A DNA stretch of 64,000 nucleotides from CALDSL01 sp039810245 (GCA_039810245.1 JBDHWQ010000001.1:1-64000), one strand, 5' to 3'. Counted from the first letter of the stretch, positions 17,124-25,647 are shown. Notes: a model not told the origin generated them from the letters alone. Program-made: numbers and translations.

Positions 17124-18320
17124 CTATTCCGGCTTTGGTTCTCCGTCAGAGCCGCGGCGGTCACGGCGATCGCGCCGGTCGCGTCGTTCTCTACGGTTAG
17201 GATCACTACCCGGCGCGGGCGGTTGCTGGTTGGAGCGCGGCTGCCCGCCAAAGGGGCGCTGTTGGCCCCGGTCGGACCGGTCGCCACGGTTGCCACGGTC
17301 ATCACGCCGGCGCTGGGGCTGCTGCGGCTGTTGAGTCTGCTGCGGAGGAATCTCGCCCGGCGGATTTGACGTCTCACCTGGCTGATCGGAAACAGCATCT
17401 ACGCGGCGCTCACCTTCCTTTTTTCCACAGGTGCAGCCCTGACCATTTTCTTCACCACACCCCGCAGCGGCCTTTTTTTGGAAGGCTTCATATTCTTCGG
17501 CGGGCTGGATTTCGGCGCGGCTGAATTCTCGGTAACCTACTTCCGGCAAATCGACCAGCACGCCTTCGCGCAGCGGGAAGACATCGATCACCTTGCCTTC
17601 TCCCTGCGGGGTGATCACGCGTTTATTACGCTTGGGCAGCACGGCACGCGCAGCGACATACTGCTCATATTCATAGATCAGGCAGCAGCGCAAGCGACCG
17701 CACATGCCGGTGATTTCGGTCGGCGTAAGCGAGATGCCCTGCTCTTTGGCCATGCGTATGGAAATAGAGCTGAAATCGGTGAGAAATTTGGAGCAGCAGC
17801 GCGTCTCCAGGCCGCAGGCGCCCATGCCGCCCAGAATTTTGGCTACATCACGCGGGCCAATCTGGCGCATTTCCACCTGCGAGGGAGCGTACATCTTTTG
17901 CATCTCCGAGCGCAGCGACTTCAGATCAACCTTCTCTTCGTTTTCGGTGCTGAACATGATCGCCAGGCGTGAACCATCAAAGCTGTACTCTGCGGCCACG
18001 ATCTTGACACCTTCCAGGCGCAGTTCTTTTGCGCGCGCGCGGCAGGTAGTCAGCACTTCAAACTCGCGGTTTTGCCAGCTCTGTCGCAGTAGCAGATCGC
18101 GCGGCGTGGCGCGGCGGTCTACTTTTTTCCACTCGCCTTCCTGCGGCAAATCCTCATCGTCCACAATTTGTGCCACCTGGCCCAACTGCCAGCCGCGCGA
18201 GGTTTCCACAACCACGGAATCGCCCATGCGCAGCTCTGGAATGCCGCTGGCGTCGAAATGATAGATTTTGCCTACCACCGAAAAACGGACACCGATCACG
18301 AGGGGTTCGCTCTGTGCCAT
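17124..18320 (-). CDS. ricT: PSP1-domain protein, RicT/YaaT homologue with a long charged tail
   Basis: 398 residues. The PSP1 core (about 1-275) carries the cysteine set CGLETRCCSKFL, MCGRLRCCLIYE that in Bacillus RicT takes part in iron-sulfur clusters of the RicA-RicF-RicT complex, which assists RNase Y-dependent RNA maturation. After about residue 285 comes CGEENGQGCTCGKK, then about 100 residues of Gln/Pro/Arg/Asp/Gly-rich low complexity with repeated RDR and DRG units. Such a tail is not in the Bacillus protein. The gene lies between an Mrp-type cluster carrier and a PIG-L gene. Confidence 0.82.
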   Translation of the reverse strand: MAQSEPLVIGVRFSVVGKIYHFDASGIPELRMGDSVVVETSRGWQLGQVAQIVDDEDLPQEGEWKKVDRRATPRDLLLRQSWQNREFEVLTTCRARAKELRLEGVKIVAAEYSFDGSRLAIMFSTENEEKVDLKSLRSEMQKMYAPSQVEMRQIGPRDVAKILGGMGACGLETRCCSKFLTDFSSISIRMAKEQGISLTPTEITGMCGRLRCCLIYEYEQYVAARAVLPKRNKRVITPQGEGKVIDVFPLREGVLVDLPEVGYREFSRAEIQPAEEYEAFQKKAAAGCGEENGQGCTCGKKEGERRVDAVSDQPGETSNPPGEIPPQQTQQPQQPQRRRDDRGNRGDRSDRGQQRPFGGQPRSNQQPPAPGSDPNRRERRDRRDRRDRRGSDGEPKPE

Positions 18321-18333
18321 GCGCTTGCCGGCC

Positions 18334-19419
18334 CTATCCGATCATGTTGATCTGAATGCCGCCGCCTTGCCCCAGCGCAGAAACGCTCAGGCTGGCAGCG
18401 ATATTTTCAGCCACAGAGCGCAGCGCGCGGGCTGAAGCAGCTTCGGGCATAGTCACCACGATCGGCGCTCCTGCATCACCACCGATGCGCACCGAGGGAT
18501 CCAGTGGAATGGAACCGATGAAGGGCACTCCAGCTTTTTCGGCCAGCTTTTGCCCGCCGCCCGAGCCGAAGATATCCATGCGCGTGCCATCCGGCATTTC
18601 CAGATAACTCATGTTCTCCACCACACCCAGGATGGGCACATTCAGCTCGCGAAACATGTACAACCCGCGGCTCGCATCTTCCAGGGATACGTCCTGCGGC
18701 AGGGTGACGATCACGCCGCCACTGAGCGGAACCGACTGCGCCAGGCTGAGCTGGGCATCTCCCGTGCCCGGGGGCAGGTCAATCACCAGGTAATCCAGCT
18801 CGCCCCAGGTCACATCTGCCAGGAACTGGCGGATGGCACTATGCAGCATGGGGCCGCGCCAGATCAGCGGCTGGCCGGGCTTGACCAGAAAACCGATTGA
18901 CATCATCTTGACGCCGTAGGCCTCGGCCGGGGTAAGCTTACTTCCCTGCTGCGGTGGCAGGCGGCCAACACCCATCATCGTGGGGATGTTCGGCCCATAA
19001 ATATCGGCATCCAGCAGGCCAACCCGCGCGCCGCTCTGCGCCAGCGCAACGGCTACATTAACCGCCACTGTCGATTTACCCACGCCACCTTTCCCCGAAG
19101 CGATGGCAACCACGTTGCGCACCGGAAGCTCGAGCATGCCGCGCGGGCGGCCGTCGGCTGGAACGTTCGCGTCCATCTTGATCTTTACCGTGCGCACGCC
19201 GGGGACGAGGCTTATCACCGCCTGGCGGGCTTCATTTTCGATGCGCGTACGCAGCGGGCAGGCCGGCGTGGTGAGCATGATCGTGAATTCGACAACGTCG
19301 CCGGTCACCGCAAGGTCGCGGATCATGTTGAGGGTGACCAGGTCTTTGTGCAGCTCAGGTTCCTGCACCTTGCTCAGGGCTGCCAGCACGGCTTCCCTGG
19401 TGATGGGTGATGTGGTCAT
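18334..19419 (-). CDS. Mrp/ApbC-type P-loop ATPase, iron-sulfur carrier family
   Basis: 361 residues. An N-terminal MIP18 (DUF59) domain (1-80, with EPELHKDLV) is joined to a deviant Walker A P-loop domain, SGKGGVGKST at 108-117, and DADIYGPNIPTMMG. The usual CxxC after ENMSY, which binds a bridging 4Fe-4S cluster in ApbC/Nbp35, is replaced by EMPDGTRMDIFGSGGG, as also occurs in some cyanobacterial-type Mrp proteins. So its iron-sulfur role is uncertain. ATG 19419 is chosen because AAAGGA precedes it and the longer frame adds no homologous residues. Confidence 0.87.
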   Translation of the reverse strand: MTTSPITREAVLAALSKVQEPELHKDLVTLNMIRDLAVTGDVVEFTIMLTTPACPLRTRIENEARQAVISLVPGVRTVKIKMDANVPADGRPRGMLELPVRNVVAIASGKGGVGKSTVAVNVAVALAQSGARVGLLDADIYGPNIPTMMGVGRLPPQQGSKLTPAEAYGVKMMSIGFLVKPGQPLIWRGPMLHSAIRQFLADVTWGELDYLVIDLPPGTGDAQLSLAQSVPLSGGVIVTLPQDVSLEDASRGLYMFRELNVPILGVVENMSYLEMPDGTRMDIFGSGGGQKLAEKAGVPFIGSIPLDPSVRIGGDAGAPIVVTMPEAASARALRSVAENIAASLSVSALGQGGGIQINMIG

Positions 19420-19465
19420 GCGTCGGTTATCCTTTATGGTTATCGCCCCCACGCCGTGCTGCGTG

Positions 19466-19792
19466 TCAGGGTGTGGTTTTTTGCAGGTGATTCGCTACTT
19501 CGCGCCGCGCCGCCTGGAATTGGGTCACCAGGTCCTGATCGCTACCTTTGAACCGGCGCACGGTCTGCCGAGCGCACTGGGTGCACCCGCGCATGGCGCG
19601 GAATGAATCCGCATTGCAGGGCACGCAGCCGCTGAGCCGCACCATCACCAACACAAAGGCCAATTGATCCAACGGATCGGCATCGTGAGCAGATACCTGG
19701 TCAACCAACTGCGCCCAGATATCCCCACGTAAGGAGCGAAGCTCCGGAATCACACGAATCGGAAATAGTAATTCCGTATCCGAATTATACAT
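19466..19792 (-). CDS. Small Cys-rich protein of unknown function
   Basis: 108 residues, not recognised. It contains two CxxC pairs in a tight array, GCVPCNADSFRAMRGCTQC (about 62-80), followed by a basic stretch; this may hold a metal. The first half is predicted helical. It lies between nuoI and mrp on the same strand, so it might belong to the nuo transcript or to the mrp operon. The start is uncertain: ATG 19792 lacks a strong ribosome site, and the frame can extend to 19849. Confidence 0.5.
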   Translation of the reverse strand: MYNSDTELLFPIRVIPELRSLRGDIWAQLVDQVSAHDADPLDQLAFVLVMVRLSGCVPCNADSFRAMRGCTQCARQTVRRFKGSDQDLVTQFQAARREVANHLQKTTP

Positions 19793-19872
19793 CGTTTTTA
19801 CCGTTATTCTGTCCGATTTCCATGCTCTCCCGGTGCAGCCTGGTAGCAAAACTGGGAAACAGGCGGACGGTG

Positions 19873-20517
19873 TTAGTTGGCAGCCGCATCCGGGCCGATC
19901 TTGCGCACCGGGCGCTCCAGATTTTTAGCGGCCTTCGCCGCTTCCTTTGCCGCGCGTTCTGCGTCTTCGCGGGCGGCATTGGTGGGACGGATTGTAGCAT
20001 AATACTGCGCCGATTTCGAGAGCTTGGCCTTATCGTAGATGTGCTCCTGGAAACGGTCCGAGGTGGCAATCTCGTAAACATGGTCCATCTTGATGGCATC
20101 GAAGGGGCAAAACTCTGCGCACGAGCCACAATTCATGCAGATATCGATATCAATGTAAAACTCAGCCGGCACAGGCACCGGACGCCCGGTGACCGGATCA
20201 TCACTGCGAACAATCCAGATGCACTGCGGCGGGCAGGCCTTGGCGCAGATGCCACACGAGGTGCAGCGTAAGTTCTGCTCGCCATTGGGGCCTTCATCGT
20301 ACACCAGGAAAGGATTGTAGCGGAACTCCTCCGGGACGGGGAGCTTCTCTTCCGGGTACTGGATGGTGAACAGGCCTTTCACATCGTAGCGCGAGCGCGC
20401 CTCAATGCCTTCGGCAGTGTTGTATCGGCCTCTACCGGCGCGAATATCTTCTACGTAGGTTTCGATCAGGTGTTTAAGGGTATAACCAATCCCTTTAATG
20501 ATCCCAAGTCCGTTCAT
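19873..20517 (-). CDS. nuoI: NADH-quinone oxidoreductase subunit I
   Basis: 214 residues, the two-cluster ferredoxin subunit of complex I that hands electrons from the peripheral arm toward N2. Both motifs are complete: CTSCGICAKACPPQC (about 85-99) and CMNCGSCAEFCPFDA (about 128-142). The N terminus with a helix for membrane contact and a charged C-terminal extension with Ala/Lys/Glu repeats follow. Directly downstream of nuoCD. Confidence 0.93.
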   Translation of the reverse strand: MNGLGIIKGIGYTLKHLIETYVEDIRAGRGRYNTAEGIEARSRYDVKGLFTIQYPEEKLPVPEEFRYNPFLVYDEGPNGEQNLRCTSCGICAKACPPQCIWIVRSDDPVTGRPVPVPAEFYIDIDICMNCGSCAEFCPFDAIKMDHVYEIATSDRFQEHIYDKAKLSKSAQYYATIRPTNAAREDAERAAKEAAKAAKNLERPVRKIGPDAAAN

Positions 20518-20550
20518 TGCGTCTCCTTTATGCGGGCCAGGCGCGCGGCC

Positions 20551-22296
20551 TTAGCGGTCAATTTCACCCAGCACGATATCCAGCGCGCCGAGATTGACGA
20601 CAACATCGGCGATCTTCCCGCCGCGGCTCATGGGAGCCAGCCCATGCAGATTGACGAAGGATGGCGCGCGCACGTGATAGCGGTAAGGGTTCCCCTTGCC
20701 GGTGGAAATCACGTAAAAGCCCAGCTCACCCTTCGGACCTTCCACGCGCCCGTAGGACTCACCAGCAGGCACGCGCACCTGGTAGGACGGCTTGCCGGTC
20801 AGGATGGGCCCCTCGGGCATGCCCTTGAGCGCCTGCTGGATGATGCGCACCGACTGGCGCATTTCTTCCATGCGCACCAGGTAGCGGTCGTACACATCGC
20901 CATGATAGCGCACCACCACGTCGAACTCGAAGCGATCGTAAATGCTGTACGGGTCGGCGCGGCGCACGTCATACGGCACACCTGAGGCACGCAGGTTGGG
21001 GCCGGTAAGCGAGTACTGGATCGCTTCTTCCGCGGTCAGCACGCCAATGCCTTCGCAGCGCGTGCGCAGGATTTCGTTATTGGTCAGGTAACCGTCAATC
21101 TCTTCGATCTTGCGCGGCAGGCGCTCGAAGGCCAGATCATAGATCTTCTGATAGACGCCTTCTGGCAGATCGCGCACCACGCCGCCAAAGCGCATAAAGT
21201 TGCACATCATGCGCGAGCCGGTGACGATCTCAAAGATATCCAGGATCAGCTCGCGCTCGGCCAGCCCATACAGCGCCGGGGTAAAGTACGCGCCCAGGTC
21301 ATTCAGAAGGAAGCCAACCGCCATCAAATGGTTACTGAGACGGGTAAGCTCGGCAAAGATAACGCGCAGGTACTCAGCCCGCTCGGGCGGCTTGACGTTC
21401 ATCAGCTTCTCCACCGCCAGCACATAGCCAAAGTTATTACTGATCGAGGAGATATAGTCCAGCCGGTCGGTGAACGGCATATTCTGCTGCCAGGTATTGC
21501 GCTCGCCGATCTTTTCATGGTTGCGGTGCAGATAACCCATCACCGGCTTGAGCTCGACCACTGTCTCGCCTTCGAGCAGCGCCGCCATGCGGAACACACC
21601 GTGGGTAGATGGGTGCTGCGGACCGAGATTGACGATCATGCGATCGGTCTTGATCTCCGAGTCGGACACGTTCTGCAGCTTGCGCAGCTGCGCGTACAGC
21701 ATCTGGTCGCCTTCGGCTTCCCAGTCAAATGGGTCAAAGCCGGGCGGGAACTGGATGTTGTCTTTATACGGGGTGAGAACATCCTCGGCACGGTACACAT
21801 GGCCCTGCGGCCATCGGCTCTTGAACGGCTTGAGATCTTCCTCGTAGTATGGTTCTTTCCAGTCTTTGCGCAGTGGGTGTCCGGCAAAACCTTCCCATAA
21901 CAAAATACGGCGCAAATCAGGATGGCCTTCAAAGCGGATTCCGTACATATCGTAGGCCTCGCGCTCCTGCAGCTCGGCTCCGGGGTAAATCGAAACGATG
22001 GATGGCACCACAGGGTCTTCTCGCGGGGCCTGCACCTTGAAGTTGAGCGCCCCCCCACCAGTGGTCTTGTAGACGTAATACACCACTTCTAACAGGTTGT
22101 CGGCAATGTAATCCACACCGGCCACCATGGAAAGCAAATCGTAGCCCAGGTCATCACGCACCATGCGAGCGAACTCAACCAGAAACTCGGGCGCGATGAT
22201 ATAACCACTGTACCCGGCGCGCGTGTCTTCGCGGAGAAGCTCCGGGTAGCGCGCCAGGATGTCTGAAATACTGGTCACCAGGATCGTATCAGCCAC
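20551..22296 (-). CDS. nuoCD: NADH-quinone oxidoreductase, fused C-D subunit
   Basis: 581 residues. The N-terminal 190 residues are NuoC (YPGAELQEREAYDMYGIRFEGHPDLRRIL, the family signature), joined by a short linker to NuoD (about 215-581), with GPQHPSTHGV, GYLHRNHEKI, and the C-terminal quinone-site region. The fusion is seen in several lineages including E. coli. NuoD lines the quinone-binding cavity with NuoB. It sits between nuoB and nuoI. Confidence 0.94.
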   Translation of the reverse strand: MADTILVTSISDILARYPELLREDTRAGYSGYIIAPEFLVEFARMVRDDLGYDLLSMVAGVDYIADNLLEVVYYVYKTTGGGALNFKVQAPREDPVVPSIVSIYPGAELQEREAYDMYGIRFEGHPDLRRILLWEGFAGHPLRKDWKEPYYEEDLKPFKSRWPQGHVYRAEDVLTPYKDNIQFPPGFDPFDWEAEGDQMLYAQLRKLQNVSDSEIKTDRMIVNLGPQHPSTHGVFRMAALLEGETVVELKPVMGYLHRNHEKIGERNTWQQNMPFTDRLDYISSISNNFGYVLAVEKLMNVKPPERAEYLRVIFAELTRLSNHLMAVGFLLNDLGAYFTPALYGLAERELILDIFEIVTGSRMMCNFMRFGGVVRDLPEGVYQKIYDLAFERLPRKIEEIDGYLTNNEILRTRCEGIGVLTAEEAIQYSLTGPNLRASGVPYDVRRADPYSIYDRFEFDVVVRYHGDVYDRYLVRMEEMRQSVRIIQQALKGMPEGPILTGKPSYQVRVPAGESYGRVEGPKGELGFYVISTGKGNPYRYHVRAPSFVNLHGLAPMSRGGKIADVVVNLGALDIVLGEIDR

Positions 22297-22308
22297 GGCT
22301 TTTTCTCC

Positions 22309-22983
22309 TTACGCGGCGGTTGGTTCCGATTCAGCCGGCCCACTGGCAGCCGCCTGTTGCTCTTCCAGGGCTTTCTGCGCCTCTTCTTTGATCAGCGCAT
22401 ATTTGCGCGGGTCCATCAAGTCGGGACCAAGTACTGGCACAGGAATGGCCTGCGAAGCACCTTTCTGATACCAGCGCGAGGTGCGGATCGACTCGGTGTC
22501 CACCTTCTTCTGCAGCGCGATCAGGCCATTGAGCAGCGCCTGTGGCGTGGGCGGGCAGCCGGGAATATAGATATCCACCGGGACAAACTTATCTACGCCG
22601 GAGACGACGTTGTAGCCCTCTTTGAACGGCCCACCGCCCGACGCGCACGCGCCCATGGCGATGACGTACTTAGGCTCAGGCATCTGGTTATACAGGCGCA
22701 CGATCTGCGGAATCATTTTTTTGGTCACCGTGCCGGATACGATCATCACATCCGCCTGGCGCGGGCTGGGGCGCATGACCTCGAAGCCAAAACGCGCAAA
22801 GTCGTAACGGCTGGCGGCGGTGCAGATCATCTCAATCGCGCAGCACGCAAGGCCGAACATCATCGGCCACAGCGAATTGCGACGGCTCCAGTTGTAAATG
22901 CGGTCCAGGGTTGTGATCGAAACCTGGTTTTGCAGCTCGGGCGGCACCTGCGCGCCCGGGGTGTTCAATTCTTCAGCACTCAT
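22309..22983 (-). CDS. nuoB: NADH-quinone oxidoreductase subunit B
   Basis: 224 residues; carries cluster N2, the terminal electron donor to quinone. The tandem cysteines GLACCAIEM, GACASGGG and PGCPPTPQAL supply the four ligands. An extra acidic/Ala-rich C-terminal tail of about 40 residues follows. ATG 22983 has AAAGG seven bases upstream; a frame extending to 23100 passes through the promoter and is rejected. It is the first gene of a nuoB-nuoCD-nuoI set with no nuoA upstream. Confidence 0.93.
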   Translation of the reverse strand: MSAEELNTPGAQVPPELQNQVSITTLDRIYNWSRRNSLWPMMFGLACCAIEMICTAASRYDFARFGFEVMRPSPRQADVMIVSGTVTKKMIPQIVRLYNQMPEPKYVIAMGACASGGGPFKEGYNVVSGVDKFVPVDIYIPGCPPTPQALLNGLIALQKKVDTESIRTSRWYQKGASQAIPVPVLGPDLMDPRKYALIKEEAQKALEEQQAAASGPAESEPTAA

Positions 22984-23068
22984 AGGGTTGCCTTTCTGTG
23001 TTTTAACGCTGTCAAATGCTGATGGGAGACAAATATTACCTATTTGTGATGCTGCGTACTTATGTTTG

Positions 23069-23097
23069 ATTGTACCATTTTGACAAAGCCGGGTCAA
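23069..23097 (-). promoter_or_regulatory. Promoter of nuoB-nuoCD-nuoI
   Basis: On the minus strand, TTGACC (23092-23097), a 17-base spacer and TACAAT (23069-23074), with TGG just before the -10. This predicts a leader of about 80 bases before nuoB. Confidence 0.75.
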
Positions 23098-23121
23098 CAT
23101 CTTATTAAAGATAAATCTTCT

Positions 23122-23150
23122 TTGTTTAATTCCCCAGACAGTCGTATAAT
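23122..23150 (+). promoter_or_regulatory. Promoter of the SufR-like gene, probably leaderless
   Basis: TTGTTT (23122-23127), 17-base spacer, TATAAT (23145-23150). The ATG starts only 6 bases after the -10, so the transcript should begin at or next to the start codon. AAGATAAATCTT (23108-23119), a short palindrome between the two divergent promoters, is a candidate operator. Confidence 0.7.
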
Positions 23151-23156
23151 TCAGCT

Positions 23157-23759
23157 ATGCCCACCTCCACGCGGCAACGGATCCTCGAATATCTGCACAG
23201 CCAGCGCCAGTGCACCATAGCGCAAATCAGCGCGGCACTGCACATGACACGCGCCAACATGCGCTATCACCTGGAGCATCTGGTAGCCGATGGCGCAGTG
23301 GAACTGCTGCCGCGTAATGTGACCGCGCGGGGCCGCGGGCGGCCGGTGCAGGTCTACCGGCTGGCGAGTGCTGCGCGGCCGCACAACCTGGCGCAGTTGG
23401 CCGGCGCACTGCTCAGCCTGGCGAGCGAGGAGCAGCTTCTGCAGGCGGCGCGGCTGCTGGCCGGCGAAGAAGCCATGCCACATGCTGCCACGCAGCGCCT
23501 GAACCGCGCCGTGCAGATTCTTAATCTCAAGCGCTATCAGGCGCGCTGGGAAGCCCACGCACAGGGCCCGCGCATCATTCTGCGCAACTGCCCATATGCG
23601 ACGCTGCTGCCCGATCACCCCGAACTGTGCCGCCTGGATGCCGCGCAGCTCGAGCTACTGGTGGGCGGCCCGGTGGAACAGCAGGCGCGCATCGATCTTA
23701 TCGACGCGCACCCACCGGCCTGTATTTTCGTTCTGCGCTCGCGCGCTACGGCAGACTGA
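23157..23759 (+). CDS. SufR-like iron-sulfur transcriptional regulator
   Basis: 200 residues. N-terminal winged helix (about 5-70, with ISAALHMTRANMRYHLEHL as recognition helix and GRGRPVQVYRL as wing). The C-terminal part has three cysteines: C145 in RNCPY, C158 in HPELC and C189 in PACIF. This spacing and the HPELC sequence are the hallmark of SufR, which binds an iron-sulfur cluster and represses in response to cluster status. No suf operon is adjacent; instead the gene is divergent from nuoB, so regulation of complex I genes is a plausible inference. The last 14 bases overlap the convergent MDR gene. Confidence 0.72.
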   Translation: MPTSTRQRILEYLHSQRQCTIAQISAALHMTRANMRYHLEHLVADGAVELLPRNVTARGRGRPVQVYRLASAARPHNLAQLAGALLSLASEEQLLQAARLLAGEEAMPHAATQRLNRAVQILNLKRYQARWEAHAQGPRIILRNCPYATLLPDHPELCRLDAAQLELLVGGPVEQQARIDLIDAHPPACIFVLRSRATAD

Positions 23760-24747
23760 CTACCACCCGCCCCACGCCGTTCCCGTTTAACATAGACTGG
23801 ATTTCCGGCTCAAGCGCATCCAGGCCGACTTCGCGCGTGAAGCGCGTGAGGCTTTCCAGTTTCCAATCGGTGGCCAATTTTTGCCACAGCCGCACCCGCT
23901 CCGCATTGCTGGGCCGGGTCGCGTCAATCCCCAGCAGACTGACCCCTCGCAGGATGAATGGATACACAGTAAGAGGAATGTCCGCCGATGCTGCGTTGCC
24001 GCAAGTAGCAACCGCGCCACCAGGTCGCGTTGCCCGGATGGCGCTGGATAGGTAGTTCCCGCCCACCGTATCAACCACGCCGGCCCAGCGCGCGGATAGC
24101 AGCGCGCGGCCGCTGCTATCATTGACATCGTCACGATGCAGCACCTCGGCAGCGCCCAGCTCGCGCAGCAGCGGCGTCAGACGCAGCTTTCCGGTCGCAG
24201 CCACCACGCGGTAACCTTCCTTCGCCAGCAGCGCCACCGCAAATGTACCCACGCCACCTGTGGCACCGGTGACCAACACATCACCGCCGGAAGGGACCAC
24301 GCCTGCCCATTGCAGCCGGTCGAGGCACAGCCCGGCGGTAAACCCGGCCGTGCCATAGGCCATGCTCTCCCAGGCACCCAGGCCATTGGGCAGCGGCACT
24401 ACCGATTGCGATGGCACACGAATATACTGAGCAAACCCGCCCGGCCAGTTGGCGCCCATTTCCTCGGCCACTACCAGTACCGCATCACCCGGCCGCAGGG
24501 ATGGGTCGGCGCTTTCTTCCACCACACCGGCGGCATCAATGCCGGGAGTGTGCGGGTAATTTTTGGTTACGCCGCGGTTGCCGTTGGCTGATAGCGCATC
24601 TTTGTAATTGAGCGAGGAATACTGTACGCGGATCAGCACGTCTGCGGCGGGCAGATCGCGCACATCGCGCTCGATAATACGACGCGTCACTTGCCCCGGC
24701 TGCGCAGAATTCATCTCCACCCACAGGGCTTGAAATTTTTTGTCCAT
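23746..24747 (-). CDS. YhdH/AcuI-type oxidoreductase (acrylyl-CoA reductase-like)
   Basis: 333 residues, zinc-independent medium-chain dehydrogenase/reductase. Family marks: YSSLNYKDALSANGNRGVTKNYPHTPGIDAAG near the N terminus, the nucleotide loop VTGATGGVGTFA, and LLGIDATRP late in the protein. AcuI members reduce acryloyl-CoA to propionyl-CoA with NADPH, protecting cells from acryloyl-CoA; others are called quinone oxidoreductases. Which applies here is not provable. No zinc-binding Cys cluster is present. Confidence 0.85.
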   Translation of the reverse strand: MDKKFQALWVEMNSAQPGQVTRRIIERDVRDLPAADVLIRVQYSSLNYKDALSANGNRGVTKNYPHTPGIDAAGVVEESADPSLRPGDAVLVVAEEMGANWPGGFAQYIRVPSQSVVPLPNGLGAWESMAYGTAGFTAGLCLDRLQWAGVVPSGGDVLVTGATGGVGTFAVALLAKEGYRVVAATGKLRLTPLLRELGAAEVLHRDDVNDSSGRALLSARWAGVVDTVGGNYLSSAIRATRPGGAVATCGNAASADIPLTVYPFILRGVSLLGIDATRPSNAERVRLWQKLATDWKLESLTRFTREVGLDALEPEIQSMLNGNGVGRVVVSLP

Positions 24748-24780
24748 CGTTCCTGCCTTTCCTCAGACAGGAACAGTATA

Positions 24781-25647
24781 CTACGTGGGCATGGTAGAGA
24801 TACGGAAAACCTCTATCAGGAGCTTGCCGGCTTCAAGCAGGTGGCGCTCTGCCGTACCCAGGCGACGCGGCAGGCTGGAAGCTACGACGGATGTGATGGA
24901 GAGCAGTCGCGGCAGTAACGCCGCGGGGCCAGTGCCATCCTGGCCGAGTGCGGCGCGCAGCGCGTTGAGCTGTGCTCCAGACCAGGTGGCATTTTCGAGC
25001 GCACAGCCCGGGTGCGTGTTGAAGTATGCCTGTATGAGCTGTTCATAACTTTCTAACAGCGCGGAAGGTGAGAAAGCAGCCTGCGCGGCGGATTTCCAGC
25101 GCAGGCTGAGAGCTACGCGAAAGGCCGGGTCATGACAGGCGCGCGGCTGAATGGCTTTCCAGTAAAACGCGTGGCTATAACCTTCTTTGAGGTTAATCAT
25201 ACAGATCCCAGGCAGTCCACGCAGCGCATCCGCAGCGTCAATACCCTGCACCACATCACCACTGCCCAGCGCGGCGCGCAGGAGCGGATCGGCGACGATC
25301 ACGTGCTCGATCTCCAGGCCCAGCGGTTCAACCACCGCACGGATGGCGGGCAGCAGGCGCGTTGGCAGGATGCCCTTCCCGCCTGGGTTGAATACCTGAA
25401 ACAGGGTCTTTTCCGGCAGCAGCACGCCAAAGTCGCGCAGCAGGTACTGCTGCAGCGCGATATACACGCAGTCGTTCTGCTTCCAGGCGGAAAAGCGCGC
25501 GCTTAAACGGTAACGCAGGTAAAAGCCAGGGGAAAACCGGCGCGCGTTCGTCCAAAAAAAGCGATTCCATTCAGCAGTTTTGTATGCGGTATAGCCACCC
25601 AGGCGAATAATTGCATTCTCAGGAACGGGTAAAGGTATCGCGGTCAT
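24781..25647 (-). CDS. Protein of unknown function, possible papain/C39-like fold
   Basis: 288 residues, not recognised. AWKQNDCVYIALQQYLL (about 54-70) puts a Cys at the start of a hydrophobic helix, and GYSHAFYWKAI (about 156-166) puts a His on a strand about 100 residues later, the order used by cysteine peptidases of the C39/papain type. No signal peptide or membrane segment is seen. The C-terminal 100 residues are helical. An ATTATA (25680-25685) gives a TATAAT -10 on the minus strand. The cysteine-peptidase idea is only a pattern match. Confidence 0.55.
   Translation of the reverse strand: MTAIPLPVPENAIIRLGGYTAYKTAEWNRFFWTNARRFSPGFYLRYRLSARFSAWKQNDCVYIALQQYLLRDFGVLLPEKTLFQVFNPGGKGILPTRLLPAIRAVVEPLGLEIEHVIVADPLLRAALGSGDVVQGIDAADALRGLPGICMINLKEGYSHAFYWKAIQPRACHDPAFRVALSLRWKSAAQAAFSPSALLESYEQLIQAYFNTHPGCALENATWSGAQLNALRAALGQDGTGPAALLPRLLSITSVVASSLPRRLGTAERHLLEAGKLLIEVFRISTMPT

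Noticed and set aside
23090..23098. CAAC near 23095 as half of the cyanobacterial SufR operator CAAC-N6-GTTG
   Set aside because: The matching GTTG is absent at the required distance.
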